A stretch of DNA of 64,000 nucleotides from Calothrix anomala FACHB-343 (GTDB lineage: Bacteria > Cyanobacteriota > Cyanobacteriia > Cyanobacteriales > Nostocaceae). A program made the position numbers and the translations under genes. Positions 15,176 to 23,792 of this stretch are shown in pieces. The stretch lies in the NCBI RefSeq assembly GCF_014696435.1, contig NZ_JACJQG010000036.1, positions 24,760 to 88,759 of the forward strand, in the 5' to 3' direction. The notes below the pieces were generated by a model, which had not been told where the DNA came from, made no database searches, and saw only the letters and a list, made by a program, of their open reading frames with translations. Each line of letters opens with the position of its first letter. Within the stretch, counting starts at the first letter, position 1.

Positions 15176-15204
15176 ATACTACATATATACTACAAAGCTG
15201 TCAA
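15176..15204 (-). promoter_or_regulatory. Sigma70-type promoter of the tRNA array
   Basis: On the minus strand TTGACA (15199-15204) is followed after 17 bases by TAGTAT (15176-15181), about 85 bases before tRNA-Asp. The spacer and -10 overlap repeated ACTACATATAT units (15167-15192), which could be an operator. Confidence 0.7.
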
Positions 15205-15293
15205 GGGTATACTACAAATTTTTTTTGAGAAATGAGAGGGCGGTGTTATTTAATGGCTGTATTGCCCTCTCTGACTGGGTTTAGGGGAGTGAA

Positions 15294-15842
15294 TTACTCA
15301 TTCTCAGTTAGGCGTTGTGCGTTCCAGAACTGTTCGGCAAATGCAACGGCTGGGTGAATTGGCGCTTTGGGTTTGGTTTTGAGTACCATTCCTGCTTCAT
15401 GGGGAAGGCGATCGCTTTTTGTCGAGTTACAACGTTCACAAGCTGTGACAACGTTGTCCCAGGTATGCTGTCCACCTTTGGAACGAGGTATTACATGGTC
15501 GAGGGTGAGACGCTTAGTACTACCGCAATATTGACAGCTATGGCTATCACGCTTGAGGACTTCACGGCGATTGACAGGTGGTACTTTCCAATGACGTTCG
15601 GGGTTACCGACAGTCAAACGAATGTGTTCGGGAACTTGTAGTACGATGCTAGGCGATCGCACTTCCCAAAGCGTTGAACTGCCAAACTCTAAGGATTCAG
15701 CCTGTCCGCTAACTAGCAAGACAATAGCGCGTTTGATATTAATCCTGGCCAATGGTAGGTAGTTCTTAGAGAACACCACTACCGAGTTTTGTAATACGTT
15801 TGCTTTCTGAGTCTGTGGTTGAGGTTCCATAGGTGAATTCAC
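15294..15842 (-). CDS. HNH endonuclease-family protein
   Basis: A 182-residue protein. The HNH/zinc-ribbon core is clear: CQYCG, then RLTLDHVIPRSKGG with the catalytic His, the central Asn in WDNVV, and CERCNSTK as the second zinc knuckle. The N-terminal ~80 residues (VVFSKNYLPLARINIKRAIVLLVSG) form the conserved partner domain of a family common across cyanobacteria. No secretion signal. It lies 204 bases upstream of tRNA-Asp on the same strand, but the array has its own promoter in between. Role unknown: DNA repair, restriction or mobile-element origin are all possible. Confidence 0.9.
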   Translation of the reverse strand: MNSPMEPQPQTQKANVLQNSVVVFSKNYLPLARINIKRAIVLLVSGQAESLEFGSSTLWEVRSPSIVLQVPEHIRLTVGNPERHWKVPPVNRREVLKRDSHSCQYCGSTKRLTLDHVIPRSKGGQHTWDNVVTACERCNSTKSDRLPHEAGMVLKTKPKAPIHPAVAFAEQFWNAQRLTENE

Positions 15843-15845
15843 TCC

Positions 15846-15888
15846 GAAAAAAATAACCCCCGTTTCTTGGCATCAGAAGCGGGGGTTA
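15846..15888 (-). terminator. Rho-independent terminator upstream of the HNH gene
   Basis: On the minus strand AACCCCCGCTTC pairs with GAAACGGGGGTT and is followed by a run of T (ATTTTTTT). It directly follows the stop of the small frame 15886-16128, so something transcribed on the minus strand ends here. Confidence 0.85.
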
Positions 15889-16128
15889 AGTAGTTAACAC
15901 TTTTTTCCTTATCTGCGGTACAAGAATGCACTTGCACCTCCCGCTATCTATCAGCCGGTCTGGATTTAGCCAGGCGACTAGCACTTCAATAATCCCGTCC
16001 ATTGCAGATTTACTGCTGGAACATTGATATGTACCCTCAAAACCAAATAGGGCGTTGTTTTTGCCCAAACCCTTGCGGGGTCGGTCATGTCTTGCTCTAT
16101 CTATATTTGAGGCAAAGTTGTGGATCAT
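15886..16128 (-). CDS. Short ORF or small RNA ending at a strong terminator
   Basis: An 80-residue frame starting MIHNFASNID, with two cysteine-containing segments, that ends exactly at a terminator. I do not recognise the protein and see no good ribosome-binding site. The sequence contains several local hairpins (for example GGGC-loop-GCCC and CCCCGCAAGGG), so the region could equally be a non-coding RNA of about 200-300 nt. The terminator supports a real minus-strand transcript; the coding status is open. The rest of the gap up to 16485 shows nothing recognisable. Confidence 0.35.
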   Translation of the reverse strand: MIHNFASNIDRARHDRPRKGLGKNNALFGFEGTYQCSSSKSAMDGIIEVLVAWLNPDRLIDSGRCKCILVPQIRKKVLTT

Positions 16129-16485
16129 CGAATTTCTGTAGTATTTGTAATGAAGGAATAACTTATTTTCATATTACATTTGTAGTATGAAATTGTCTAC
16201 CGTACAATTTTGAAGAATGAGTGTGGCGCTTGCACATCGAAGCCAGCATCTTTAAGTTAATGCGATCGGTCAGTTCTCTAGAGCGATTGAGCATAACTAT
16301 ATGAAGAAGGGTAAAGGGAAAGGAAGAAATATTTACCCGATAATATATAGATTAACGCAAAGCATGATTGCTGTAATCTTGCTCTAAACTCCGAAAAACC
16401 CCATACTCAAGATGTATATCTAGCTAAAATTCAAACATCCGCCATTTTAGCCTTGCTTTTGGGCTACTGTGGTTGAAACTTCATA

Positions 16486-18087
16486 ATGAGTAACCAAAAT
16501 TACATTCGGAAAATTTTACTGTTATCTGCAAATCCTAGAGGAAGCAGTCCGTTGCGTTTGGGTGAAGAGATGCGCGAAATTAAGGAGGGGTTGAAAAGGT
16601 CAAAAAATCGTGAGCAATATTCTATTGATACAGTAGAAACTGTCCGCTACAGGGATATACACAGAGCTATTTTGGAATACGAACCGCAAATTATTCACTT
16701 TTCGGGACATGGGGTGGGTGAAGAAGGCTTAGTATTTGAAGATGAATCCGGTCAAATTAAGTTAGTTGATGCGGAAGCTTTAGCTGGGCTATTTCAATTA
16801 TTTGCTAATCAAGTAGAATGTGTAATTCTCAATGCTTGTTACTCTAAATACCAAGCTCAGGAGATAGCAAAACATATTAATTATGTTGTGGGGATGAGTC
16901 AAGCAATTGGCGATCGCGCAGCTATTGAATTTGCAGTAGGTTTTTATGATGCACTTGGTGCAGATAAAGATTATGAGTTTGCTTATAAATTAGGTTGTAG
17001 TTCGATGCTTGTAGCTGGGATAGCAGAAAATCTGACACCTAAATTAATCATGAAATCAGATATATTATTATCCAATTCTTCAGCAGAGGCGACGACAATA
17101 TATGTAGAAAGACCGCCAATTGAGGCGAAATGTTATGCAGCAATTTTACAAGCTGGGGCGCTAATTCGCATTAGGTCGCCGCAGAGAATGGGTAAAACGT
17201 TACTTTTGGAGAAAGTGCTAAATTCTGCCAGAGAGCAGGGTTATCAAACAGCAAAATTAGATTTAAAACTTGCTGATAGTGATATTTTGGCTGACACCAA
17301 AACATTTTTACAATGGTTATGTGTTAATGTTTCCGATAGCCTAGATATAGAACCACAATTAGATAAATACTGGCAAGATGTTTTTGGGGTAAATAAAAAT
17401 TGTACTCGATATTTTCAAAAATATTTATTAGGAGTTAATGATAGTCCTCTAGTTTTAGCTATAGATAACTTTGAGCGACTGTTTCCATATCCAGAGATTT
17501 TTCCCCAATTCTGCTTATTATTGCGGGGATGGTATGAAGCAGCAAAACAAGGAGATAAAATTGGTAATCTCTGGAAGAAACTACGATTAGTGGTAGTTCA
17601 TTCCACAGAATCATATCCTACTTTAGATACTAATCATTCACCATTTAATGTAGGAATTGCCATTGAGTTACCGGAATTTAACCTGCAACAAGTAGAATCT
17701 CTTACCCAGCAGTATGAATTAGCAGATAAATTGGGACAACAAGATTTGAGTAAATTGATGGAGTTAATAGGAGGACATCCCGATTTAATACAGCAAGCAG
17801 TTAGTTATCTGAAAAATCCCCAAGCTAGTATGGAAGAACTTTTGCAACTTGCGCCAACAGAACAGGGAATTTTTAGCGATCATTTGCGACAGCAATTGTG
17901 GCATTTACAACATAATTCTCAGCTTGAGTTAGGGTATAAAAAGGTGGTAATGGCGAATGCGCCTGTACGCTTAGATACTGAGGTTGCATTCAAGTTACAT
18001 AGTTTAGGATTGGTTAAACTTTCAGGTAATGATTGCGTTCCCAGTTGTGAATTATATCGTCAGTATTTCTCCGTGCGCTTGGGGTAA
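16486..18087 (+). CDS. CHAT-like cysteine protease domain fused to AAA-like ATPase
   Basis: A 533-residue two-domain protein. Residues about 8-190 resemble the CHAT/caspase-like fold: HFSGHG with the candidate catalytic His about 75, and LNACYS with Cys about 118. Residues about 200-530 look like the AAA-like (AAA_35 type) ATPase: a modified P-loop SPQRMGKT (about 231-238) and Walker B LVLAIDNFERLF. There is no signal peptide. Such protease-NTPase fusions are common in cyanobacteria and are often suspected to act in stress signalling or biological conflict. It precedes another AAA-like gene on the same strand, 336 bases away, but a MITE and a tandem repeat lie between. Confidence 0.82.
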   Translation: MSNQNYIRKILLLSANPRGSSPLRLGEEMREIKEGLKRSKNREQYSIDTVETVRYRDIHRAILEYEPQIIHFSGHGVGEEGLVFEDESGQIKLVDAEALAGLFQLFANQVECVILNACYSKYQAQEIAKHINYVVGMSQAIGDRAAIEFAVGFYDALGADKDYEFAYKLGCSSMLVAGIAENLTPKLIMKSDILLSNSSAEATTIYVERPPIEAKCYAAILQAGALIRIRSPQRMGKTLLLEKVLNSAREQGYQTAKLDLKLADSDILADTKTFLQWLCVNVSDSLDIEPQLDKYWQDVFGVNKNCTRYFQKYLLGVNDSPLVLAIDNFERLFPYPEIFPQFCLLLRGWYEAAKQGDKIGNLWKKLRLVVVHSTESYPTLDTNHSPFNVGIAIELPEFNLQQVESLTQQYELADKLGQQDLSKLMELIGGHPDLIQQAVSYLKNPQASMEELLQLAPTEQGIFSDHLRQQLWHLQHNSQLELGYKKVVMANAPVRLDTEVAFKLHSLGLVKLSGNDCVPSCELYRQYFSVRLG

Positions 18088-18250
18088 TAGGGTGAGTTAT
18101 AGTAATAAATATTTTCTGTGAAGCTGCACATTAACGCCCTCAGGCTGGAAGCCTGGGGCTAAACAAACAAAGCCTGCCTGCGCAGGCTAAATTATATGTA
18201 TCTTCTGATTGAATTGGTCTTAGGACTAAAATCCATAACGCACCCTACTA

Positions 18251-18374
18251 AGGGACTTACAAAAAATAAATTACCCATATTCCGTAGTGCGAGCATCTTG
18301 CTCGCGGTTGTTCAAAAGCGAGCAAGATGCTCGCACTACAAATTGATTGGGTATTTAAAAAATTGGATGTCCCT
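18251..18374. mobile_element. MITE-like element, copy 2 (AGGGACTTCC family)
   Basis: 124 bp; left end AGGGACTTACAAAAAATAAA, right end reverse complement AGGGACATCCAATTT. The core is a 22-bp-arm palindrome GTAGTGCGAGCATCTTGCTC at 18284-18339, different from the cores of the other two copies. Confidence 0.75.
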
Positions 18375-18376
18375 AA

Positions 18377-18433
18377 GACAAATGACAAATGACAAATGAC
18401 AAATGACAAATGACAAATGACAAATGACAAATG
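18377..18433. repeat. (TGACAAA)n heptamer array overlapping a start codon
   Basis: About eight TGACAAA units between the MITE and the next gene. Each unit contains ATG; within the array every ATG reads Met-Thr-Asn-Asp-Lys-stop. The last units supply the ATG of the 18424 gene. Confidence 0.85.
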
Positions 18434-21400
18434 ACCAATATATATTCTCTGGAAGTCTACCGGAAAATGCTAGCACTTACGTCACACGCCAAGCTGACGG
18501 TGATTTGTATGCGGGATTAAAAGCGGGAAAGTTTTGTTATGTTTTGAACTCCCGACAAAGCGGAAAGTCTAGCTTGCGTGTGCGAACCATGCAAAGACTT
18601 AGAGAAGAAGGTGTACAATGTGCAGCAATTGACCTTTCGGCTGGGGGTGTTCAAAATGTACCGCCGGAACAGTGGTATGCGGATTTAATTGATAATTTAA
18701 TTGAAAATTTTGATTTAGATGTAGATTTTGGTGATTGGTGGGAAGCTAATCAATTAAATTCGCTGGTAACGAGATTTCGCAAGTTTTTAGAAGAGATATT
18801 ACTGGTTGAAGTTAAAGAGAATATCGTTATTTTTATTGATGAAATTGATAGCGTACTTAGCCTAAAATTTCCTACAGATGATTTTTTTGCACTAATTCGC
18901 GCCTGTTATAATAAGCGGGTTGATAATCCTGAATATAATCGCCTGACTTTTTGTTTGTTGGGAGTCACATCACCTAGCAATTTGATTGAGGATAAACAAC
19001 GGACTCCGTTTAATATTGGTCAAGCTATCTCTTTGACTGGTTTTCAATTACATGAAGTTGAGCCATTAGCTAAGGGGATGTCGGAGAGATTTTCTCATTC
19101 TCAAGCAGTCATGGAGGAAATTTTATATTGGACAGGAGGACAACCATTTTTGACACAAAAATTGTGTCAGTTGATGATTGAAGAATCTTTGCAAGACAAT
19201 TCTCGCACTGTTGAGCAGGTAGTAAAATCGCGGATTATTGAAAACTGGGAATCGCAAGATGAGCCTGAGCATTTACGCACGATTCAAGCCAGAATTTTGC
19301 GTGATGAACAACGGGCGGGATATTTATTAGAACTGTATCAGCAAATTAGATTGAGGGATGAACAATCTGAGATTAAAGCCGATGATACTTTAGAGCAAAG
19401 TGAGTTACAGCTTTCAGGTTTGGTTTTTAGGCAGCAAAATAATTTAAGAGTTTATAATCGCATATACCAAGAGGTTTTTAATCGAGATTGGATAGATAAG
19501 CAATTAAAAAATCTGCGTCCATATTCCGAGAACTTTCGCTTTTGGGTGGCTTCTGAGGGGAAGGATACATCAAGATTATTGCGGGGAAAGGCTTTAGAAG
19601 AAGCGGAAGTATGGGCAAAGGATAAAAGTTTAAGTTATCAAGATAGGCAGTTTTTAGCAGCTAGTAAAGAGCAAGAAATTCAAGAAGAGATTGCTGCTAA
19701 AGAAAAAGAAGCTGCTTTAGAGAGAGAAAGAAAAGATAAGGAAGCAGCCGAGTCAAGAAATGAACTACTAAGTGAAGCTAATAGGAAATCTCAAAAGCAA
19801 ATTCGTAACGGGGCTGCTATTTTATTTGTGGCTGTATTTATTGCTGTAATTTTAGGAGTATTTGCAGCAAGAGAAGGAAATAAAGCATTACAAGCACAAA
19901 AAAGGTTTGAAGATGCTAACACAAAAGCTCAACAAGCTAATACAAAAACTCAAGAAGCAGAACAAAAAGTTATAGCCTTACAGCAGCAGGCTCAACAAGT
20001 GCAAAAAATTGCTGATGGTGCTAAACAAGAAGCACAAAAAGCGACAGAAAAAGCTAAAGAAGAACAAAAAAAAGCTGACGATGCTAATCAAAAAGCGACA
20101 GCAGCAAGAGAAGAAGCTAAAAATGCACAAATAAAGGCTGATGAAGCTAACAAACAAGCTAAAGTTGAACAACAAAATGCTGAAGAAGCACAAAAAAATG
20201 CTGCTGAAGCTAACCAACAAGCTACAAAAGCCAAAGAACAAGCTAAAGTTGAACAGCGTAAAGCTGAAGAAGCACAAAAAAATGCTGATGACGCTAAACG
20301 ACAAGCGCAAGTAGCCAAAAAAGAAGCAGAAAATTTACAAGCTAAACTGGCTGATGCAAAGAAAGATGTTGAAAATGTGCAAAAACTGTCTGAATTAGCT
20401 GGAGAGTTACGCAATGCAAATCTTACATCTGAATCAGATGAAGCCTTAAGATTAGCAGGTTTATCATTCAACGTTAAAGACTATAACCTTAAGCAAGCTC
20501 TACTACTTGCTTCTAGTTCACAAGCATATCAGCATTTAAAAAAGTGGGATGAAGCAGAAAAAGAAATTCAAGAAAGCAATATTTTTTTAGCACAAGCAGA
20601 TAAAAGTATTAACTCTAGCGAAGGGTTACAAATTCAAGTTTTAGTTAATAAAGTTAAAGGTAATTTGATATCAGAAAAAAAAGAAATAAATCAAGCTATA
20701 GAATTTTATGAATCTGCATTTAAAATTCTTAGTAATTACCAGGAGCAAACAAGTCCATTTATAAAAAGTAACCAATTGCTTGCAGCAGAAGATGTTGAAT
20801 CTGTTCATCGCAATTTACTTAAACTACTCTCAACTAACACCTCAGCAGCAGAATTGAGAGTAAGGGTAGAACAATTTCTAAGAGACCATTTATATGCTCA
20901 ACTTGAATACTCTTTGAAAGCTCAAAATTGGCAAGCAGCCGATTACCAAACATACCAACTCATGCTCAATATTGCTAAAAGAGAAGAACAAAGATATCTA
21001 AATTTGGATGATATTAATAATTTTTCTTGTCCAGACTTAAAAACAATAGACCAGCTTTGGGTCAATAATTCAGACAAACGTTTTGGCTTTAGTGTGCAAA
21101 AGGAAATATGGATTAGCATGGGACATCGGCTGGGTATAAAACCAGAAGAGTGGAATGCCAAAGATCATGAAAATTTTCTTCGGATTGCCAAGGTCGTTGG
21201 ATGGTATGTTGATAAAAAAACAAGGGAAGAAGAAACAGGCAGCAGAGACGGCTACTGGGTGAGCTACAACGAACATCTAATGCGTATAAAAAATGACATG
21301 AGTTATAGTTATGGCAGGGGAAGCCTACCGTGGATCGTGTCGCGTTCCATAATTATTACAAAAACCAGTTCGTCGTCTGGTGGGGTGGGTTTTGCGATTC

Positions 21401-21450
21401 CAGGAGAACCCACGATCTTCTTGTCTCGCGTTGCGACTTGTAAAGTGTAA
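18424..21450 (+). CDS. AAA-like ATPase, membrane segment, coiled coil and GUN4 fusion
   Basis: A 1008-residue protein. Residues about 5-330 are an AAA_35-type ATPase: SGSLPENASTYVTRQAD, P-loop NSRQSGKSS, Walker B VIFIDEIDS and the TGGQPFLTQKLCQL sensor region. A single membrane segment follows at about 462-482 (GAAILFVAVFIAVILGVFAA), then an Ala/Lys/Glu/Gln-rich coiled coil (about 485-670) with 11-12-residue repeats, and a helical TPR-like part. Residues about 820-970 match GUN4: AADYQTYQLML, REEQRYLNLDDINNF, CPDLKTIDQLWV and RFGFSVQKEIW. GUN4 proteins bind porphyrins and activate Mg-chelatase. I infer a membrane-anchored sensor whose GUN4 end could read a tetrapyrrole. The ATG lies in a heptamer repeat and has no clear ribosome-binding site. 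Confidence 0.88.
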   Translation: MTNDQYIFSGSLPENASTYVTRQADGDLYAGLKAGKFCYVLNSRQSGKSSLRVRTMQRLREEGVQCAAIDLSAGGVQNVPPEQWYADLIDNLIENFDLDVDFGDWWEANQLNSLVTRFRKFLEEILLVEVKENIVIFIDEIDSVLSLKFPTDDFFALIRACYNKRVDNPEYNRLTFCLLGVTSPSNLIEDKQRTPFNIGQAISLTGFQLHEVEPLAKGMSERFSHSQAVMEEILYWTGGQPFLTQKLCQLMIEESLQDNSRTVEQVVKSRIIENWESQDEPEHLRTIQARILRDEQRAGYLLELYQQIRLRDEQSEIKADDTLEQSELQLSGLVFRQQNNLRVYNRIYQEVFNRDWIDKQLKNLRPYSENFRFWVASEGKDTSRLLRGKALEEAEVWAKDKSLSYQDRQFLAASKEQEIQEEIAAKEKEAALERERKDKEAAESRNELLSEANRKSQKQIRNGAAILFVAVFIAVILGVFAAREGNKALQAQKRFEDANTKAQQANTKTQEAEQKVIALQQQAQQVQKIADGAKQEAQKATEKAKEEQKKADDANQKATAAREEAKNAQIKADEANKQAKVEQQNAEEAQKNAAEANQQATKAKEQAKVEQRKAEEAQKNADDAKRQAQVAKKEAENLQAKLADAKKDVENVQKLSELAGELRNANLTSESDEALRLAGLSFNVKDYNLKQALLLASSSQAYQHLKKWDEAEKEIQESNIFLAQADKSINSSEGLQIQVLVNKVKGNLISEKKEINQAIEFYESAFKILSNYQEQTSPFIKSNQLLAAEDVESVHRNLLKLLSTNTSAAELRVRVEQFLRDHLYAQLEYSLKAQNWQAADYQTYQLMLNIAKREEQRYLNLDDINNFSCPDLKTIDQLWVNNSDKRFGFSVQKEIWISMGHRLGIKPEEWNAKDHENFLRIAKVVGWYVDKKTREEETGSRDGYWVSYNEHLMRIKNDMSYSYGRGSLPWIVSRSIIITKTSSSSGGVGFAIPGEPTIFLSRVATCKV

Positions 21451-21740
21451 CATTTAGTGTGATTCGTTGGCTAGGAAGTATTACCAGCAGTAAATAGGAG
21501 GATTAGCCGCTAGGGAAAGGGAAAATATCCCAATTACCTTGATAACTGCATAATAATATAGGTGAGGTATTAGAAGCCAAGTCCTATCCCGTAGGCGGAA
21601 TAGTGACAGCATATCGCCCAGCAGTGATGTGATAACAAAATCCTAGTTGAAGGTTATGTGAGGGACGAGACATTGTCAAGAGTAAAACCGATCACATCGG
21701 GTGACAATGCCATTGTATAGAATTACACTGCCATTACATC

Positions 21741-21971
21741 AACTTGCATTGCGATCGCATCGACTCAGATTGCAATCAGATCAACTTTGACGACAATCAG
21801 ATCAAGTTTGATTGCAATCAGATCAACTTTGACGACAATCGGATCAAGTTTGATTGCAATCAGATCAACTTTGACGACAATCAAATCAAGTTTGACGACA
21901 ATCAGATCGACTTTGATTGCAATCAGATCAAGTTTGACGACAATCAAAACGACTTTGATTGCGATCGCATC
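21741..21971. repeat. Array of eleven 21-bp repeats bounded by HIP1 sites
   Basis: Eleven contiguous units of exactly 21 bp. Most alternate between a type with AACTTTGACGACAATC and a type with AAGTTTGATTGCAATC, each ending CAGATC or similar. The first and last units carry GCGATCGC where inner units have GCAATCAG. A twelfth, weaker unit may precede it (21720-21740). Two plus-strand frames stay open because 21 is a multiple of three. The rest of the gap 21451-22106 shows no gene. Confidence 0.9.
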
Positions 21972-22106
21972 GGCTGAAAAAGCTCAGACAGAGGCTATTT
22001 CTAGCTTAAGTTAACACCAATGGGCAATGCCATGCGCCTACGATTTGTCGAATTATTTTTTTAATTGGTATAATTTTTATCTAAAAATTACTGATTACTT
22101 AAATTT

Positions 22107-22652
22107 ATGTTAAGAGAAATTTCCTTAGCGATCGCAACTGCGACTATATCTTTAACCGGCTTTATTCAAAGTCCTGTAGATGCTAATATTCCGGCTAAAT
22201 ATCAAATTGCCCAAAATCCTCATCAAGTCAAAGGAATCACTATCGAACGCCTGGGAATTGGTGGTGTAAAACTTGATATGTCGGAAGCACAGGTAAGAAA
22301 AATTTTAGGTAAGCCTGTAAAAGTAGAAAATCAATTTATGCCTGCTATTGGTAAAGTACGCACGCTGAAATATCGGGGTATTTCTATTGATTTAGCGGAA
22401 GATTTTCCGGAAAATAAATTCACTGTTTATCAAATAAAAGCAACTAGTAATAAATATGCAACTCTAGATGGTGTCAAAGTTGGTGATAGTCCATCGAAAA
22501 TTACTAGAACCTATGGTAACACTGATGCTTATAAAGAAGGTAATCTCACTCGCTTAAGTTACTCAATTGAAAATCCCAGTCCTGCAGGTTTAAATTTCAC
22601 TCTGGAAAAAGGAAAGATTACAGAAATTCTCTGCTTTTATCTGATGAATTAA
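22107..22652 (+). CDS. Secreted hypothetical protein with SmpA/OmlA-like repeats
   Basis: A 181-residue protein. Residues 1-27 form a signal peptide (MLREISLAIATATISLTGFIQSPVDA). The mature part has two similar blocks: VKLDMSEAQVRKILGKPVKV and VKVGDSPSKITRTYGNTD. This 'Met-Ser-x-x-Gln-Val-x-x-x-Leu-Gly-x-Pro' pattern recurs in small beta domains such as SmpA/BamE and beta-lactamase-inhibitor-like folds. A periplasmic role is likely but the function is unknown. It is 21 bases upstream of the Kelch gene and probably cotranscribed. Confidence 0.75.
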   Translation: MLREISLAIATATISLTGFIQSPVDANIPAKYQIAQNPHQVKGITIERLGIGGVKLDMSEAQVRKILGKPVKVENQFMPAIGKVRTLKYRGISIDLAEDFPENKFTVYQIKATSNKYATLDGVKVGDSPSKITRTYGNTDAYKEGNLTRLSYSIENPSPAGLNFTLEKGKITEILCFYLMN

Positions 22653-22673
22653 GCCTTTTTTATCAAAATAACT

Positions 22674-23792
22674 ATGTCATTACATACCCCTCGCTTCATT
22701 TGGCGAAAACGCCAAATCCAGGGACAACCTCCCTCACCTAGATATGGACATTCTGCAATTTTGTATGAAAATTCCATGATTGTATTTGGTGGAGAAAGTA
22801 ACGATACTGGCGATACCCTCAACGATGTTCACGTGCTAGATTTAGAAACTTGGACTTGGAAGCAACCTGAGATTTTTGGCAATATTCCTGATAGTAGAGG
22901 CTTTCATACTGCGGTTTTATATCAAGATAAAATGCTGGTTTGGGGAGGATATAAAGAAGCAAAAGACGGCGGATATATTTTTACAGATATTGATTTGCAT
23001 ATTCTCAATCTTACAACCTGGGAATGGTCGCAAGTTATCCCTAATGGTACAGCACCAGCACCTCGTTCTCATCACAGCGCAGCTTTATATCAAGATAAGT
23101 TATTTATTGATGGTGGTTCTTTTGATATTTACGCAGCCTATGAAGATATTCATCTATTAGATATCACACAAATGTGCTGGATTGATATCCAAGTTGATAA
23201 CTGTGTTGATGCTGCTTTAGCCGGATTAAAAGTACGTGGTAATACATTAATTAAGTTTCTGGGTGATGCGGCTTACGGCGGATTCTGCGAAGATATTTTT
23301 ACTTTAGAATTGGGTAATTTAGATTCGCAAAGTCAAATTAAATTAGAATGGCAGAAAGCTGAATTTAGCGGTATAGAGAATTATTCATATCAAATTATTC
23401 TGCCGGATGATGATGAGGAAGGATACTCTGATGAGTTTGATGATGATAGGGGAATTCCCTATCGTACTATTCACGGCTATGGAGAATTTGGCGATAATTT
23501 AGTTTTATTTGCAGGTATGGCTCCAGGTAATGGTGTGAGCCATGTGACTATTGGCGATTTGGTATTATTAAATCTGCCTGCCATTGGCGATAGTAATAGC
23601 GGAACTTATAGGGCGATTTTTCCTGAAGTGGAAGGTAAATTTCCACCGCCGAGATTTGGTCATTCGACAATTCAGTTTAAGCAGCAAATGATTATTTATG
23701 GAGGTTTATGGATTGATACTCAAGTTGGTAATAATAGCTATGATAATGATGTTTATATTTTAGCAGGTTTAGGTTATACCAATTTAGGATGA
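22674..23792 (+). CDS. Kelch-repeat beta-propeller protein
   Basis: A 372-residue protein made of Kelch-type blades. Repeats of 'PxxRxxHSAxLYxxxMxVFGG' are visible at about 15-45, 70-95, 118-145 and 318-350 (for example RYGHSAILYENSMIVFGG and RFGHSTIQFKQQMIIYGG). No signal peptide, so probably cytosolic. Kelch propellers are protein-interaction or glycan-binding platforms; no catalytic domain is attached. It follows the secreted-protein gene by 21 bases. Its TGA stop lies inside the first unit of a tandem repeat (23786-23965). Confidence 0.88.
   Translation: MSLHTPRFIWRKRQIQGQPPSPRYGHSAILYENSMIVFGGESNDTGDTLNDVHVLDLETWTWKQPEIFGNIPDSRGFHTAVLYQDKMLVWGGYKEAKDGGYIFTDIDLHILNLTTWEWSQVIPNGTAPAPRSHHSAALYQDKLFIDGGSFDIYAAYEDIHLLDITQMCWIDIQVDNCVDAALAGLKVRGNTLIKFLGDAAYGGFCEDIFTLELGNLDSQSQIKLEWQKAEFSGIENYSYQIILPDDDEEGYSDEFDDDRGIPYRTIHGYGEFGDNLVLFAGMAPGNGVSHVTIGDLVLLNLPAIGDSNSGTYRAIFPEVEGKFPPPRFGHSTIQFKQQMIIYGGLWIDTQVGNNSYDNDVYILAGLGYTNLG

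Noticed and set aside
18377-18433. Heptamer arrays as CRISPR or origin iterons
   Set aside because: Seven-base perfect tandems of this kind are widespread intergenic repeats in filamentous cyanobacteria; no spacers and no replication gene nearby.
19978-20471. Minus-strand reading frames over the GUN4-fusion gene
   Set aside because: They are the complement of the low-complexity coiled-coil repeats and encode Phe/Ser- or Ala/Cys-rich junk.
21741-21971. Possible CRISPR array
   Set aside because: The units are contiguous with no variable spacers and no cas gene is near; it is a tandem repeat.
21744-22014. Two overlapping plus-strand frames with seven-residue repeats
   Set aside because: Both frames are open only because the 21-bp repeat is a multiple of three; no ribosome-binding site or non-repeat domain. 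Kept as a finding on the DNA repeat, not as a gene.
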